From the NCBI GenBank assembly GCA_934481345.1, contig CAKSPF010000010.1:18191-82190 (forward strand): a stretch of 64,000 bases of DNA. Direction: 5' to 3'. Below are positions 53,309-60,559 of the stretch, piece by piece. The notes below the pieces were generated by a model that was given only the letters and a program-made list of their open reading frames with translations, made no database searches and was not told the origin of the DNA. Made by a program: the position numbers and the translations under genes. Every line of letters begins with the position of its first letter. Positions within the stretch are counted from its first letter, which is position 1. Source of the stretch: an uncultured Clostridia bacterium (GTDB lineage: Bacteria > Bacillota > Clostridia > UMGS1810).

Positions 53309-53726
53309 TTTTAAGTTCATCTCTTATTTGCATCAAAAGCCGTCCGAGCCTGTTCTGTCCTTCGCCGTTCACAGCGCCCCAATACCGGTCGCCGTGACTG
53401 TTGCCCTCAATCAGGATTGCATCACCCGTGGCAAGGAGCTTCTCTCTCATTTCGGAATTTTGAAATTTACTTTTAAGGCAAATATACATAACAGAGTCTT
53501 TTGTTTCTTCCCAATCGGAACGAAGCTTTAAACGTCTGCCCATTCCCTTTGCGCAGACCGGCGAGCCCTTTGTAAAGCTTAAGCGCTTGCCGGTGTCTAA
53601 CGTTTTTGCTGCCTGAAAAGCGTGCTCAACGCTCGGATATGTAAGCCCCTCAAACTCTACTGTGCATTTTTTGAAATTTGATAAAAACGAATAATCACCC
53701 TTAAAAGAATTGATTTCGTTTGGCAT
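53301..53726 (-). CDS. NADAR (YbiA-like) domain protein
   Basis: A 141-aa protein. Motifs: FLSNFKKCTVEFEGLTYPSV with EHAFQAAK, then DRYWGAV near the end, which are the family's conserved Glu, Asp and Trp positions. NADAR proteins are N-glycosidases acting on ADP-ribose-linked or riboflavin-pathway compounds; some remove ADP-ribose from guanine in DNA. Start ATG at 53724-53726 follows GGGGG. It is the first gene of a two-gene operon. Confidence 0.88.
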   Translation of the reverse strand: MPNEINSFKGDYSFLSNFKKCTVEFEGLTYPSVEHAFQAAKTLDTGKRLSFTKGSPVCAKGMGRRLKLRSDWEETKDSVMYICLKSKFQNSEMREKLLATGDAILIEGNSHGDRYWGAVNGEGQNRLGRLLMQIRDELKNG

Positions 53727-53792
53727 ATAACTACCCCCTTACTTGATTACGGGTATATTTTATCATATGCCGCGGGTCATTTTTGGGAGATG

Positions 53793-54695
53793 TTATTTTG
53801 TTGCATTGTCTTTCTGCTTTCTGCAAAATTCTTTTATTGCACATTTGTCACATTTTGGAGAATTTTTCGTACAAACCTCACCGTATTTATTTGCACAATA
53901 CGACCAAAACAGATAGTCAATTTCTGCTCTGGACTTATTTGCAGCTTCTGCATACTCTTCAATTATATCAAAAATTTCTATTTTAAACTTGTCACTATCA
54001 TAATTGATTGAATTATGTTCACCTAAAATTTCAGGTCCTAATATTCTGATTATATGTCTGTCCGGTTTTGGAATATCATAGCCCAAATTTCTAATATATT
54101 CCGCCGCCAAAGCAATACCCATCTGTTCCATTTTGTCATCATACTTTTTCGATTTTTGTGCCAATCTCATAACAAGCATTTTATACCCATCAAGTCCGCT
54201 TTTACTTTCAATTATTTCGTCATAAAAATCGGATACATATTTATACTTTTGCTGAATATCTTTCAATTTCTTTATATTATAAATTAGTGCTTCAATTTGC
54301 ATTTTGGTACTTAATGTACCTAGATTCAAATCTCCGCCAACAAGTGCTTCTGCTAACTTTTTTGGATCTTGTTTCAATATTTTTTCAGAATTAAAATTTG
54401 AGAACACTACTTCGATTTTATCAAGTTTTTTTTCAACCCTATACCATTCATTTTGAGAACTTAAGAAAGAATATACCATCGCCCTCGTACAATCATCCAC
54501 ATCACATTTAAAATGATTTCCTTCTGCTTTCCGTCTGTCAATTTGTTTTTTTATGTAAAAATTTTCCCAAAGTTTGCTTTCATTTGCCTTTTTCTCATCG
54601 TCTGTCTTTGAATTTCTGATTCTGTCATTGATTACATCCCTTACCTTGATTTCGATTCCACTAACTATTTTAATTCTTTCTTCATTTGTCAACAT
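53793..54695 (-). CDS. HhH-GPD DNA glycosylase-like protein with iron-sulphur loop
   Basis: A 300-aa protein. The C-terminal cysteines CTKNSPKCDKCAIKEFC follow C-x6-C-x2-C-x5-C, exactly the 4Fe-4S loop of endonuclease III relatives. YDIPKPDRHIIRILG holds an Asp at the expected catalytic place. The N-terminal half is helical and not of the usual EndoIII type. It could recognise modified bases. Its start overlaps the end of the WYL regulator gene by 7 bp, so both are made together. Confidence 0.7.
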   Translation of the reverse strand: MLTNEERIKIVSGIEIKVRDVINDRIRNSKTDDEKKANESKLWENFYIKKQIDRRKAEGNHFKCDVDDCTRAMVYSFLSSQNEWYRVEKKLDKIEVVFSNFNSEKILKQDPKKLAEALVGGDLNLGTLSTKMQIEALIYNIKKLKDIQQKYKYVSDFYDEIIESKSGLDGYKMLVMRLAQKSKKYDDKMEQMGIALAAEYIRNLGYDIPKPDRHIIRILGPEILGEHNSINYDSDKFKIEIFDIIEEYAEAANKSRAEIDYLFWSYCANKYGEVCTKNSPKCDKCAIKEFCRKQKDNATK

Positions 54696-55771
54696 CTTTC
54701 ATTCTCCTCTGCGTATATTTCCAAAGCTTTTTCAAGCCTTGATTTCACATTATCCGCCAGCGATTTAGGCTCAAGCACAACCACGTCGGGTGCATAATTT
54801 CTTGCAAACTGCTCCATCGCCATTTCGTTTACATTAGCCGACACTGTAACGTGCGTTTCTGTTTCGTCGGAAAACTGCACATCTTTGCCGAGCATATCTA
54901 TCACGTCGCTTATCATCGGCTTTGCCACCTTAAATTTCACCCTTGTATTTCCGCTCGAATACATATAAATATGCTCCGTCATATATTTATGCAAATCAAG
55001 CGGCACCCCGTTGGACAAAGGCAAACTTTCAAACGGTTTGGCGGATTCGTCAAGCATTTTTATATCGCAAATTCTGTCAAGGCGGTAATTTGAAATATCG
55101 TCATACTTGTCATAATTGCATATAAGATAATACTTGCCCTCTTTTGCCGCCATCTGATAAGGATTGACGGTGTAATCTCTATCGGTTCCGTCGGGACGTT
55201 TTCTTCGGTGTATTTTCTTGTCAGCGCCGTACTCAAGATATTTGAAAGAAACTTTTCTTTTCTTTGTTATCGCCTCGTCAAGAATTTCAATATTATAAAA
55301 CAACTGTTTGTTATCGGACGAATTTTGAGGAAATGTTGCAATATGTTTGATTCTCGACTTAAAATATATATTGGAAAGCCCTTCAAGCTTTTCCACAAGC
55401 CTTTTGCACTGACTGTACGGGATATGCTTTGAAAACAAAAGTCCGTCAATCAAAAGACGCAGTTCGCTGTCAGAAAATTCACGGTTTAAATAAAAATCAG
55501 ACATTATGTAAGTGTCTTCCTGTATTTCGTTGCCATTCCCGTCCTTTGACTTTACGGTTCGGAGCGACTCACTGTATTCAATGTCGTACCCTTCTTCAAG
55601 AAGCTTGGAAATATTGCGCTTTACTGATTTTCTGTCAACTTTCATTGAATATTCGCTTTTAAGTATTTCACAGATGTCTTTTTGACTTAATCGGTGGTCA
55701 GCGTCGGTATATTTTTTCAAAATTTCCAGTATATCCATAATAAGCATTTTCTTTGTATGAGGTGCATACAT
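54689..55771 (-). CDS. WYL-domain transcriptional regulator
   Basis: A 360-aa regulator. The N-terminal winged helix (KYTDADHRLSQKDICEIL, DRKSVKRNISKLLEEGY) is followed by the WYL sensor (KEGKYYLICNYDKYDDISNYRLDRI) near residue 215 and a C-terminal beta domain. WYL proteins often sense nucleic acids or nucleotides and control defence genes. It is the only clear transcription factor in the 42-62 kb island, so it is a candidate to bind the shared promoter boxes. ATG follows GGGAG. Confidence 0.9.
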   Translation of the reverse strand: MYAPHTKKMLIMDILEILKKYTDADHRLSQKDICEILKSEYSMKVDRKSVKRNISKLLEEGYDIEYSESLRTVKSKDGNGNEIQEDTYIMSDFYLNREFSDSELRLLIDGLLFSKHIPYSQCKRLVEKLEGLSNIYFKSRIKHIATFPQNSSDNKQLFYNIEILDEAITKKRKVSFKYLEYGADKKIHRRKRPDGTDRDYTVNPYQMAAKEGKYYLICNYDKYDDISNYRLDRICDIKMLDESAKPFESLPLSNGVPLDLHKYMTEHIYMYSSGNTRVKFKVAKPMISDVIDMLGKDVQFSDETETHVTVSANVNEMAMEQFARNYAPDVVVLEPKSLADNVKSRLEKALEIYAEENERC

Positions 55772-55796
55772 TTTTACATCACTCCCGATTTTTTAC

Positions 55797-55825
55797 ATTA
55801 TATCAAAAAATTTTATTTTTTGCAA
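55797..55825 (-). promoter_or_regulatory. Promoter of the WYL-glycosylase operon
   Basis: On the minus strand TTGCAA (55820-55825), 17 nt, TATAAT (55797-55802). Confidence 0.75.
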
Positions 55826-55831
55826 TACATA

Positions 55832-56044
55832 TTATTCTTCGTCATCATACCCGTCATCGCCAAGCATTTCTTCAAGTTCATCAACCTCATATACCAAGCC
55901 GAGCTTTTGAAATCTCGCTACAAGTTCGTGCCCCATTTCGTGACAAATTTCCTGTTCGGTCCAATTTTCTTCATTCTTTAGTTTTTCAATCAAATCTTTA
56001 TCGTGTTCTCTGATAGCTTTCCGCATAAGTTCAACATTTTTCAT
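55832..56044 (-). CDS. Small acidic protein, paralogue 1
   Basis: A 70-aa protein; ATG 56042-56044 has GGAGG ahead, an upstream in-frame start does not. NVELMRKAIREHDKDLIEKL and a terminal ELEEMLGDDGY are shared with the next gene. Strongly acidic end. Function unknown; could be a nucleic-acid mimic or adaptor. Confidence 0.6.
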   Translation of the reverse strand: MKNVELMRKAIREHDKDLIEKLKNEENWTEQEICHEMGHELVARFQKLGLVYEVDELEEMLGDDGYDDEE

Positions 56045-56061
56045 TTTTTCCTCCGTTTCCG

Positions 56062-56277
56062 TCAATCCCAATATCCGTCGTCACCAAGCATTTCTTCAAG
56101 CTCTTCGGGCATCCATTGCAAACCCATTTTTTCTTTTATTTTTATGGCATCCTCACAAATATCTGCTAAAACATCCATAATTTCATCATCACTCCAATTC
56201 TCCTGAGCCTTTAATTTTTCTGTCAATTCATCATCGTTTTCAGTAAGTGCCTTCTTCATAAGTTCAATACTTTTCAT
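56062..56277 (-). CDS. Small acidic protein, paralogue 2
   Basis: A 71-aa protein, beginning SIELMKKALTENDDELTEKL and ending ELEEMLGDDGYWD. It overlaps the end of the ADP-ribosylglycohydrolase gene by 14 bp. Together with the paralogue at 55832 it forms a tandem pair in the same operon. No known family. Confidence 0.6.
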   Translation of the reverse strand: MKSIELMKKALTENDDELTEKLKAQENWSDDEIMDVLADICEDAIKIKEKMGLQWMPEELEEMLGDDGYWD

Positions 56278-57442
56278 GTGACGTCCTCCCCATCATATAT
56301 GTACAGTAGAAATATTTTGAATACCACTTTGCTTCCCTTATATCGCTGAAATCTTTTGCCAATGCTATTCGTGCCAAATCCTGCGAAACTTCTAATATGA
56401 CGTCATATGCCTCAATCTTTGTAAACCATTCCCCTTTTACATCTGATTTTATCAAGCCGACATACGCACCGACAATATTTCCGGCTATCGCCGCACTTAA
56501 GACACTGTCACCGTCGTGATTTGCGGCACACACAACCGCTTTATCCAAATCTATAGGATACTGTAATGCGGAGTATACGGCTATTGCCAATGCTTGTTGT
56601 GCGGTCTTTCCCTCGCCTAATACTTTTATAAGTTCGGCATCTGCCGGCTTGTTTTTTCTTAAAAGCCCCCATTCTATTGCCTTACCGATAATGCTTTCAA
56701 ACTCGCCACAGTATTCTTCACTTGCAAACATATCTTTTATAATTTCAAGCGTTTCTCTCATAAGCATCGCAAGCGTTTTACTTTCATCACTTAATCTGTA
56801 ATCAATAATTTTGGCAATAAGGCAACTTAAAAATGCCGTCGGGATATGCTCAACCGCATAACTGCGAGTGATTTTTGCCGCCTCCGCTCCCTCCCTTGAT
56901 GCGTCATAAGGTTTTCCGAGCGCACCGAAAAAGCAGCCTGTCGGCGCAGCAAACGGCAAACCGGCACAGTATTTGCTGTTATTTATATTTTCTTTCTCTG
57001 TATGCGTTTTTAAATCGGTTTCTTCCAAACCCCTTGCCGAACGAAATGCACTAACATTGTATATCCAGCATAACTTTTCGGGGACCTGCAAAAGATTCTC
57101 TTTTTTTGCGTCCAACGCCGAAACAAAATTATCATATGCTCTGCGAATATAATGCTGCAATCCCATTGAAGTATCGCTCAGCAATCTTTTGGTCTTCTCG
57201 CGGATAATTGCATTTGCGGTATAAAGAGTCTTTTTGGTAATATCAGAAATCATCGCAAAATGACAAGTATCATCAAATGCGGTTATGCCTTTGTCACCAT
57301 ATTTTTGCTTGATTTTATCGTATGTCATACACCTGACAGGATACCCCAAAACATCTCCGATTGCACCGCCCATAATACAACCGCATATTAAATCATTTAA
57401 TGTCACGCTTTTATTTGGTTTGCAATTCAATAGTTCACTCAT
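56264..57442 (-). CDS. ADP-ribosylglycohydrolase (DraG-like)
   Basis: A 392-aa protein. CGCIMGGAIGDVLGYPV near residue 14 and AANHDGDSVLSAAIAGN near residue 295 are the two metal-binding signatures (Asp residues) of DraG/ARH3-type hydrolases, which remove ADP-ribose from proteins or nucleic acids. The first signature has DTCHFAMIS in place of the common DD(T)xM motif, so one metal ligand may differ. ATG overlaps the stop of the upstream gene (ATGA-type). It continues into two small acidic genes. Confidence 0.88.
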   Translation of the reverse strand: MSELLNCKPNKSVTLNDLICGCIMGGAIGDVLGYPVRCMTYDKIKQKYGDKGITAFDDTCHFAMISDITKKTLYTANAIIREKTKRLLSDTSMGLQHYIRRAYDNFVSALDAKKENLLQVPEKLCWIYNVSAFRSARGLEETDLKTHTEKENINNSKYCAGLPFAAPTGCFFGALGKPYDASREGAEAAKITRSYAVEHIPTAFLSCLIAKIIDYRLSDESKTLAMLMRETLEIIKDMFASEEYCGEFESIIGKAIEWGLLRKNKPADAELIKVLGEGKTAQQALAIAVYSALQYPIDLDKAVVCAANHDGDSVLSAAIAGNIVGAYVGLIKSDVKGEWFTKIEAYDVILEVSQDLARIALAKDFSDIREAKWYSKYFYCTYMMGRTSHEKY

Positions 57443-57864
57443 ACCAAATTATCCTCCTCATTTATTTTCAAAATCATATCAAACGACTCAATAAAATTGT
57501 CAATATGTATTTCAATATCCGAATTCATCCCTAAATATTTGCTTATTACTATCCAACCGTACGATAGTGTTTTACCGTCATAACTTACGGGGTTGACTGT
57601 GCTCAAAAACAAACCGTCAGCAAAATCCCTGCAAGTTTCAAATTCTGCTGAAGAAACATTTCCCGGACAAAGTGGACAACTTTGAAACGATTTTATGTAT
57701 CCCAAAATTTCAGCCGTTTTAAGTGTAACGATACCTGATTCACAGTTCTGTTCAATAAAATACTTCCATGTTTCCGCAAAAAGTTTTTTATATTCTTCAA
57801 CATTTAGTTCAAAGTCACAGAATAAGTCTTCGCATAAGCAGCACCATTTATCAATAAGTTCCAT
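57439..57864 (-). CDS. Hypothetical protein upstream of the ADP-ribosylglycohydrolase
   Basis: A 141-aa protein, the first gene of the operon. It has Cys clusters CCLCEDLFC near residue 8 and CPLCPG near residue 74, perhaps metal-binding. No known family recognised. ATG follows GGGCGG. Driven by the best copy of the shared promoter with a perfect inverted repeat. Confidence 0.6.
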   Translation of the reverse strand: MELIDKWCCLCEDLFCDFELNVEEYKKLFAETWKYFIEQNCESGIVTLKTAEILGYIKSFQSCPLCPGNVSSAEFETCRDFADGLFLSTVNPVSYDGKTLSYGWIVISKYLGMNSDIEIHIDNFIESFDMILKINEEDNLV

Positions 57865-57887
57865 TATAACCGCCCTTTCTTACGATA

Positions 57888-57924
57888 AGTATACGAAAAA
57901 CGGTGTACCAAATAAGGTACACCG
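57888..57924 (-). promoter_or_regulatory. Shared-type promoter, copy D, with perfect operator
   Basis: CGGTGTACC (57901-57909) and GGTACACCG (57916-57924) form a perfect 9-bp inverted repeat with 6-nt centre; the -10 TATACT (minus strand) is at 57888-57893. Box 1 to box 2 distance is 14 nt and box 1 to -10 30 nt, as in the other copies. Confidence 0.8.
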
Positions 57925-58111
57925 TTTTTACAAACCCCAATCCCGCCCAAAACATATAAATCAACATATTATATCATAACTTTAAATTTTAACTGTGCAT
58001 CGCACTAAACAATTATCAATAAAGTGACGGTAAGTTTTAAAGTTTGGCTCCTCGTCAAGGAAAAAGTATTTTGTGAATAATGTTGAATTTATAGGTTTTA
58101 TCCGTTTTATG

Positions 58112-58573
58112 TTATATCAAGTTGTTTAGCCAGTTAAGACGCTGAATTTCAGTGTCAATTTCTCTGTATTTTGCCGAATAACTCTGTATTTCACTTTGTA
58201 TTTCTTCTGCGCTGACTGTACAAATAAACTTAATTTCATTTCTAGTAAAGCGATTGCCGCGTTCGATAATGCTCTCATCATACAGTGCCTTATACGTTTT
58301 TGCAATATCTTTATATATATTGCAGCGGACAATAAGTTCAGACAGTGTTTCCCCAGCGGCATTTTTTATTTGCTGGTTTGTTTTGTTAATGCGTACTGTA
58401 AGCTCACACAGTTCATCACATTTTTGTATGTAAGTTTTAAGCAGTGCATTAACATCTTCCTGTATTGCATCACCTTCCTGAATTTTAATATTTTTTTGCA
58501 TACGCTCTTTAAGAGTTTCCGTGTCTAACTTTAGTGTTGCTCTTTTTATCAGCGCCTCTGCAATTCTCATCAT
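58112..58573 (-). CDS. DIP1984 family protein
   Basis: A 153-aa helical protein. RIAEALIKRATLKLDTETL, NIKIQEGD, RINKTNQQI, RFTRNEIKFICTV and IDTEIQRLNWLN match the DIP1984 (septicolysin-like) family, whose function is not established. Start ATG at 58571-58573; its leader of about 160 nt holds a 12-bp inverted repeat. The shared-type promoter lies upstream of the leader. Confidence 0.8.
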   Translation of the reverse strand: MMRIAEALIKRATLKLDTETLKERMQKNIKIQEGDAIQEDVNALLKTYIQKCDELCELTVRINKTNQQIKNAAGETLSELIVRCNIYKDIAKTYKALYDESIIERGNRFTRNEIKFICTVSAEEIQSEIQSYSAKYREIDTEIQRLNWLNNLI

Positions 58574-58581
58574 TTCGTCCT

Positions 58582-58624
58582 GGTATAATGTAATTGACTC
58601 ATCTAACGGTCGTTACATTATACC
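58582..58624. promoter_or_regulatory. Perfect 12-bp inverted repeat in the DIP1984 leader
   Basis: GGTATAATGTAA (58582-58593) and TTACATTATACC (58613-58624), 19 nt apart. It ends 9 nt before the start codon. Each arm contains TATAAT, so it may be a pair of divergent -10 elements, an operator, or an RNA hairpin that hides the start. Confidence 0.65.
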
Positions 58625-58734
58625 TTTCTCCTTTCTATCAACCTTTTATTCCGCGATTGATTACGGTTTAGTTTTTTGGTATTATATAAATAAGTAATGT
58701 GGATTTGATATATTTGTCCTCCTTTATTGACTAT

Positions 58735-58770
58735 ATTATACCACAGGCGGTGGTTCTTTTTGGGTACATT
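58735..58770 (-). promoter_or_regulatory. Shared-type promoter, copy E
   Basis: On the minus strand AATGTAC (58764-58770), GAACCACCG 14 nt on, TATAAT (58735-58740). An AAAGGAGG follows about 12 nt after the -10, but no normal start codon is near it; the 160-nt leader leads to the DIP1984 gene. Confidence 0.65.
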
Positions 58771-58800
58771 ATGATATTTATAATCCCTGATTTGCAAATA

Positions 58801-59250
58801 CTACTCAAATATTTTCTTTATGCTTTTTTCACTCTCCATGTCATTGACAATACCTAAAGTTTTTATGTCATAATTTCCGCTATAGAATTTATCCAAAATC
58901 TTTTTGTATCTTAAATTTTCGGGATCCACATAAGCAAAAAGAGTCATAGAAGATTTTAATTTCATATCATCCGGACTTAAAAAAATTTCCGTTGCGTTTG
59001 ATGTACCTTGATGAAGCAGAATATCAAGCAGCATATTCATATGATCCCGCAAATAGGCATTATTGATATACGCTCTCGCTTCATCAATGCTTTGTATAGA
59101 ATAGTACATTGACAGTTCACTCATTCCTAATCCTTTAATTTGCGGAAATATATACCACATCCAATGGCTCATTTTTCTACCGGCAGATAATTCATTCAGT
59201 GCAGTATCGAAATTCATTTGATGTGCGCTGACAAACCGTTGTATGCTCAA
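58801..59250 (-). CDS. DUF1810 family protein
   Basis: A 149-aa protein with the family signature SHWMWYIFPQIKGLG near residue 30 and IFLSPDDMKLKSSMTLFA. Function of DUF1810 is not known. Start is TTG 59248-59250. It follows the SLOG gene by 30 bp, so they share a transcript. Confidence 0.85.
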   Translation of the reverse strand: MSIQRFVSAHQMNFDTALNELSAGRKMSHWMWYIFPQIKGLGMSELSMYYSIQSIDEARAYINNAYLRDHMNMLLDILLHQGTSNATEIFLSPDDMKLKSSMTLFAYVDPENLRYKKILDKFYSGNYDIKTLGIVNDMESEKSIKKIFE

Positions 59251-59280
59251 TTCATTTTTATTGCTCCACTCGTATTTGTT

Positions 59281-59796
59281 TTAATTAAAAAAATCCATCC
59301 ATCTTATTTGTCTTATTTCAATATTTTTTTCTTTTGCATAGCATAAAGCACGATAAGTTCCACTTTTTAGATTTGACCTCTCGTCATAAACTGCGATAAT
59401 TCTGCTGCTGTTGTCTATCATATATCTGTCACGCATTTTAAGCATTTTCATACTCTTACTCTCGCCAACAGTAATTATTTCATCGGAATTATTTATTGCA
59501 TTAACATATCTGAAATCATTCACAAAATTATTGTATTCTTTGTACGGCAGCACTGCCACAAGCAAAATACCGGGATTTTTTTCTTTTGCAGATATGACAC
59601 ATTCCGCAGCCAATGTGTCAACGCCCAATGCAGCGCCCCAAAGAAAACGGGTATATCCGTTATATATCGCATTTTCAATTTCACCTCGTAATTCTGATAT
59701 AAGCTTTTGTGCCCGTTTGTCTGAAATATTGTCTTTCCATGGAAAAAACACAGGTCTGTGTCCCGTAAAACAGCACGTTTTCATTTTTTTTATCAC
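59281..59796 (-). CDS. SLOG-family protein (YpsA/DUF1273-like)
   Basis: About 171 aa. TCCFTGHRPVFFPW at the start and FLWGAALGVDTLAAE near residue 60 are the nucleotide-binding features of the SLOG (DprA/LOG-like) fold, thought to bind or process nucleotide or ADP-ribose-related ligands. The start GTG 59794-59796 is chosen because AAGGA lies 7 nt before it; TTG or a later ATG are possible. First gene of the SLOG-DUF1810 operon. Confidence 0.8.
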   Translation of the reverse strand: MIKKMKTCCFTGHRPVFFPWKDNISDKRAQKLISELRGEIENAIYNGYTRFLWGAALGVDTLAAECVISAKEKNPGILLVAVLPYKEYNNFVNDFRYVNAINNSDEIITVGESKSMKMLKMRDRYMIDNSSRIIAVYDERSNLKSGTYRALCYAKEKNIEIRQIRWMDFFN

Positions 59797-59857
59797 CAAT
59801 CAATCCTTATGTAGTCAGCAGACATATTTTTGCACGTCATCCGAATCCGATAATTAT

Positions 59858-59892
59858 ATAATACACCGTAAGATGTACAAAAAACGGCACAC
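59858..59892 (-). promoter_or_regulatory. Shared-type promoter, copy F
   Basis: On the minus strand GTGTGCC (59886-59892), GTACATC (59872-59878), TATTAT (59858-59863). The spacing to the -10 is 29 and not 30 nt. It precedes the SLOG gene. Confidence 0.5.
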
Positions 59893-59945
59893 AAAAACAA
59901 CTCATCGCACGCATTTATAAATAAAGCATATGATGAGTTGTTTTT
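59893..59945. terminator. Intrinsic terminator of the rtcB-prfH operon
   Basis: A 14-bp stem, 59893-59906 with 59932-59945, with long loop and A/T runs on both sides. Confidence 0.8.
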
Positions 59946-59961
59946 TCATACTATCTTAATT

Positions 59962-60552
59962 CTAATAAATTCTTTTAAATTTTTCTCCCGCAAACTTTGC
60001 AACCGCATTGCCGCGTTCGAGATTTACATGCGAAATACGCATTAAGTTTGAGTTTTCGCTTTTTACCGCAGCATTGCGGCTTTCAACCAGTTTTTTTAGT
60101 CTTATGAGAGCCTTTTTCTTATTGGCAAGCTGGCTTCTTTCGTCGGTGCAGACAGTCACATCACCCGTCGGGGGATACATCGCTCTTACACCCGTTTCAA
60201 CCTTATTGACATTCTGACCGCCGTTGCCGCCCGAATGAAATGTTGAAAACACGGCTTTTTCAGCGTCAAATTCTGCATTTTCAATTTGATTTGAAACCTT
60301 AAAATCAATATACCAATTTTTTCGTTTATGCCCCGCTCTGTACGGACTTTTGCACACCCAAAGCACCGAGCCTGTAAATTCCGTCAAATCGTTATCAGAC
60401 CTGACCGTTACACTTCTAAACGTTCCTTTATTGTATCCGTCTGACGATTTAACGATTTCCGCACCGTAGTTTCTAACAAGATACTCTGCAAATTTCGCCA
60501 CCGCAAGCTCACATTCCGCCGGTGAATTACCCGAACTGATTTCATATATCAT
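59962..60552 (-). CDS. prfH: Peptide chain release factor homologue PrfH
   Basis: A 196-aa protein with the GGQ peptidyl-release motif in SGGNGGQNVNKVET near residue 110, but no codon-recognition domain. PrfH releases the nascent chain from ribosomes with damaged 16S rRNA so that its partner RtcB can seal the RNA. It follows rtcB by 7 bp. Typical length for the family is about 200 aa, so it looks whole. Confidence 0.93.
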   Translation of the reverse strand: MIYEISSGNSPAECELAVAKFAEYLVRNYGAEIVKSSDGYNKGTFRSVTVRSDNDLTEFTGSVLWVCKSPYRAGHKRKNWYIDFKVSNQIENAEFDAEKAVFSTFHSGGNGGQNVNKVETGVRAMYPPTGDVTVCTDERSQLANKKKALIRLKKLVESRNAAVKSENSNLMRISHVNLERGNAVAKFAGEKFKRIY

Positions 60553-60559
60553 CGCATAT

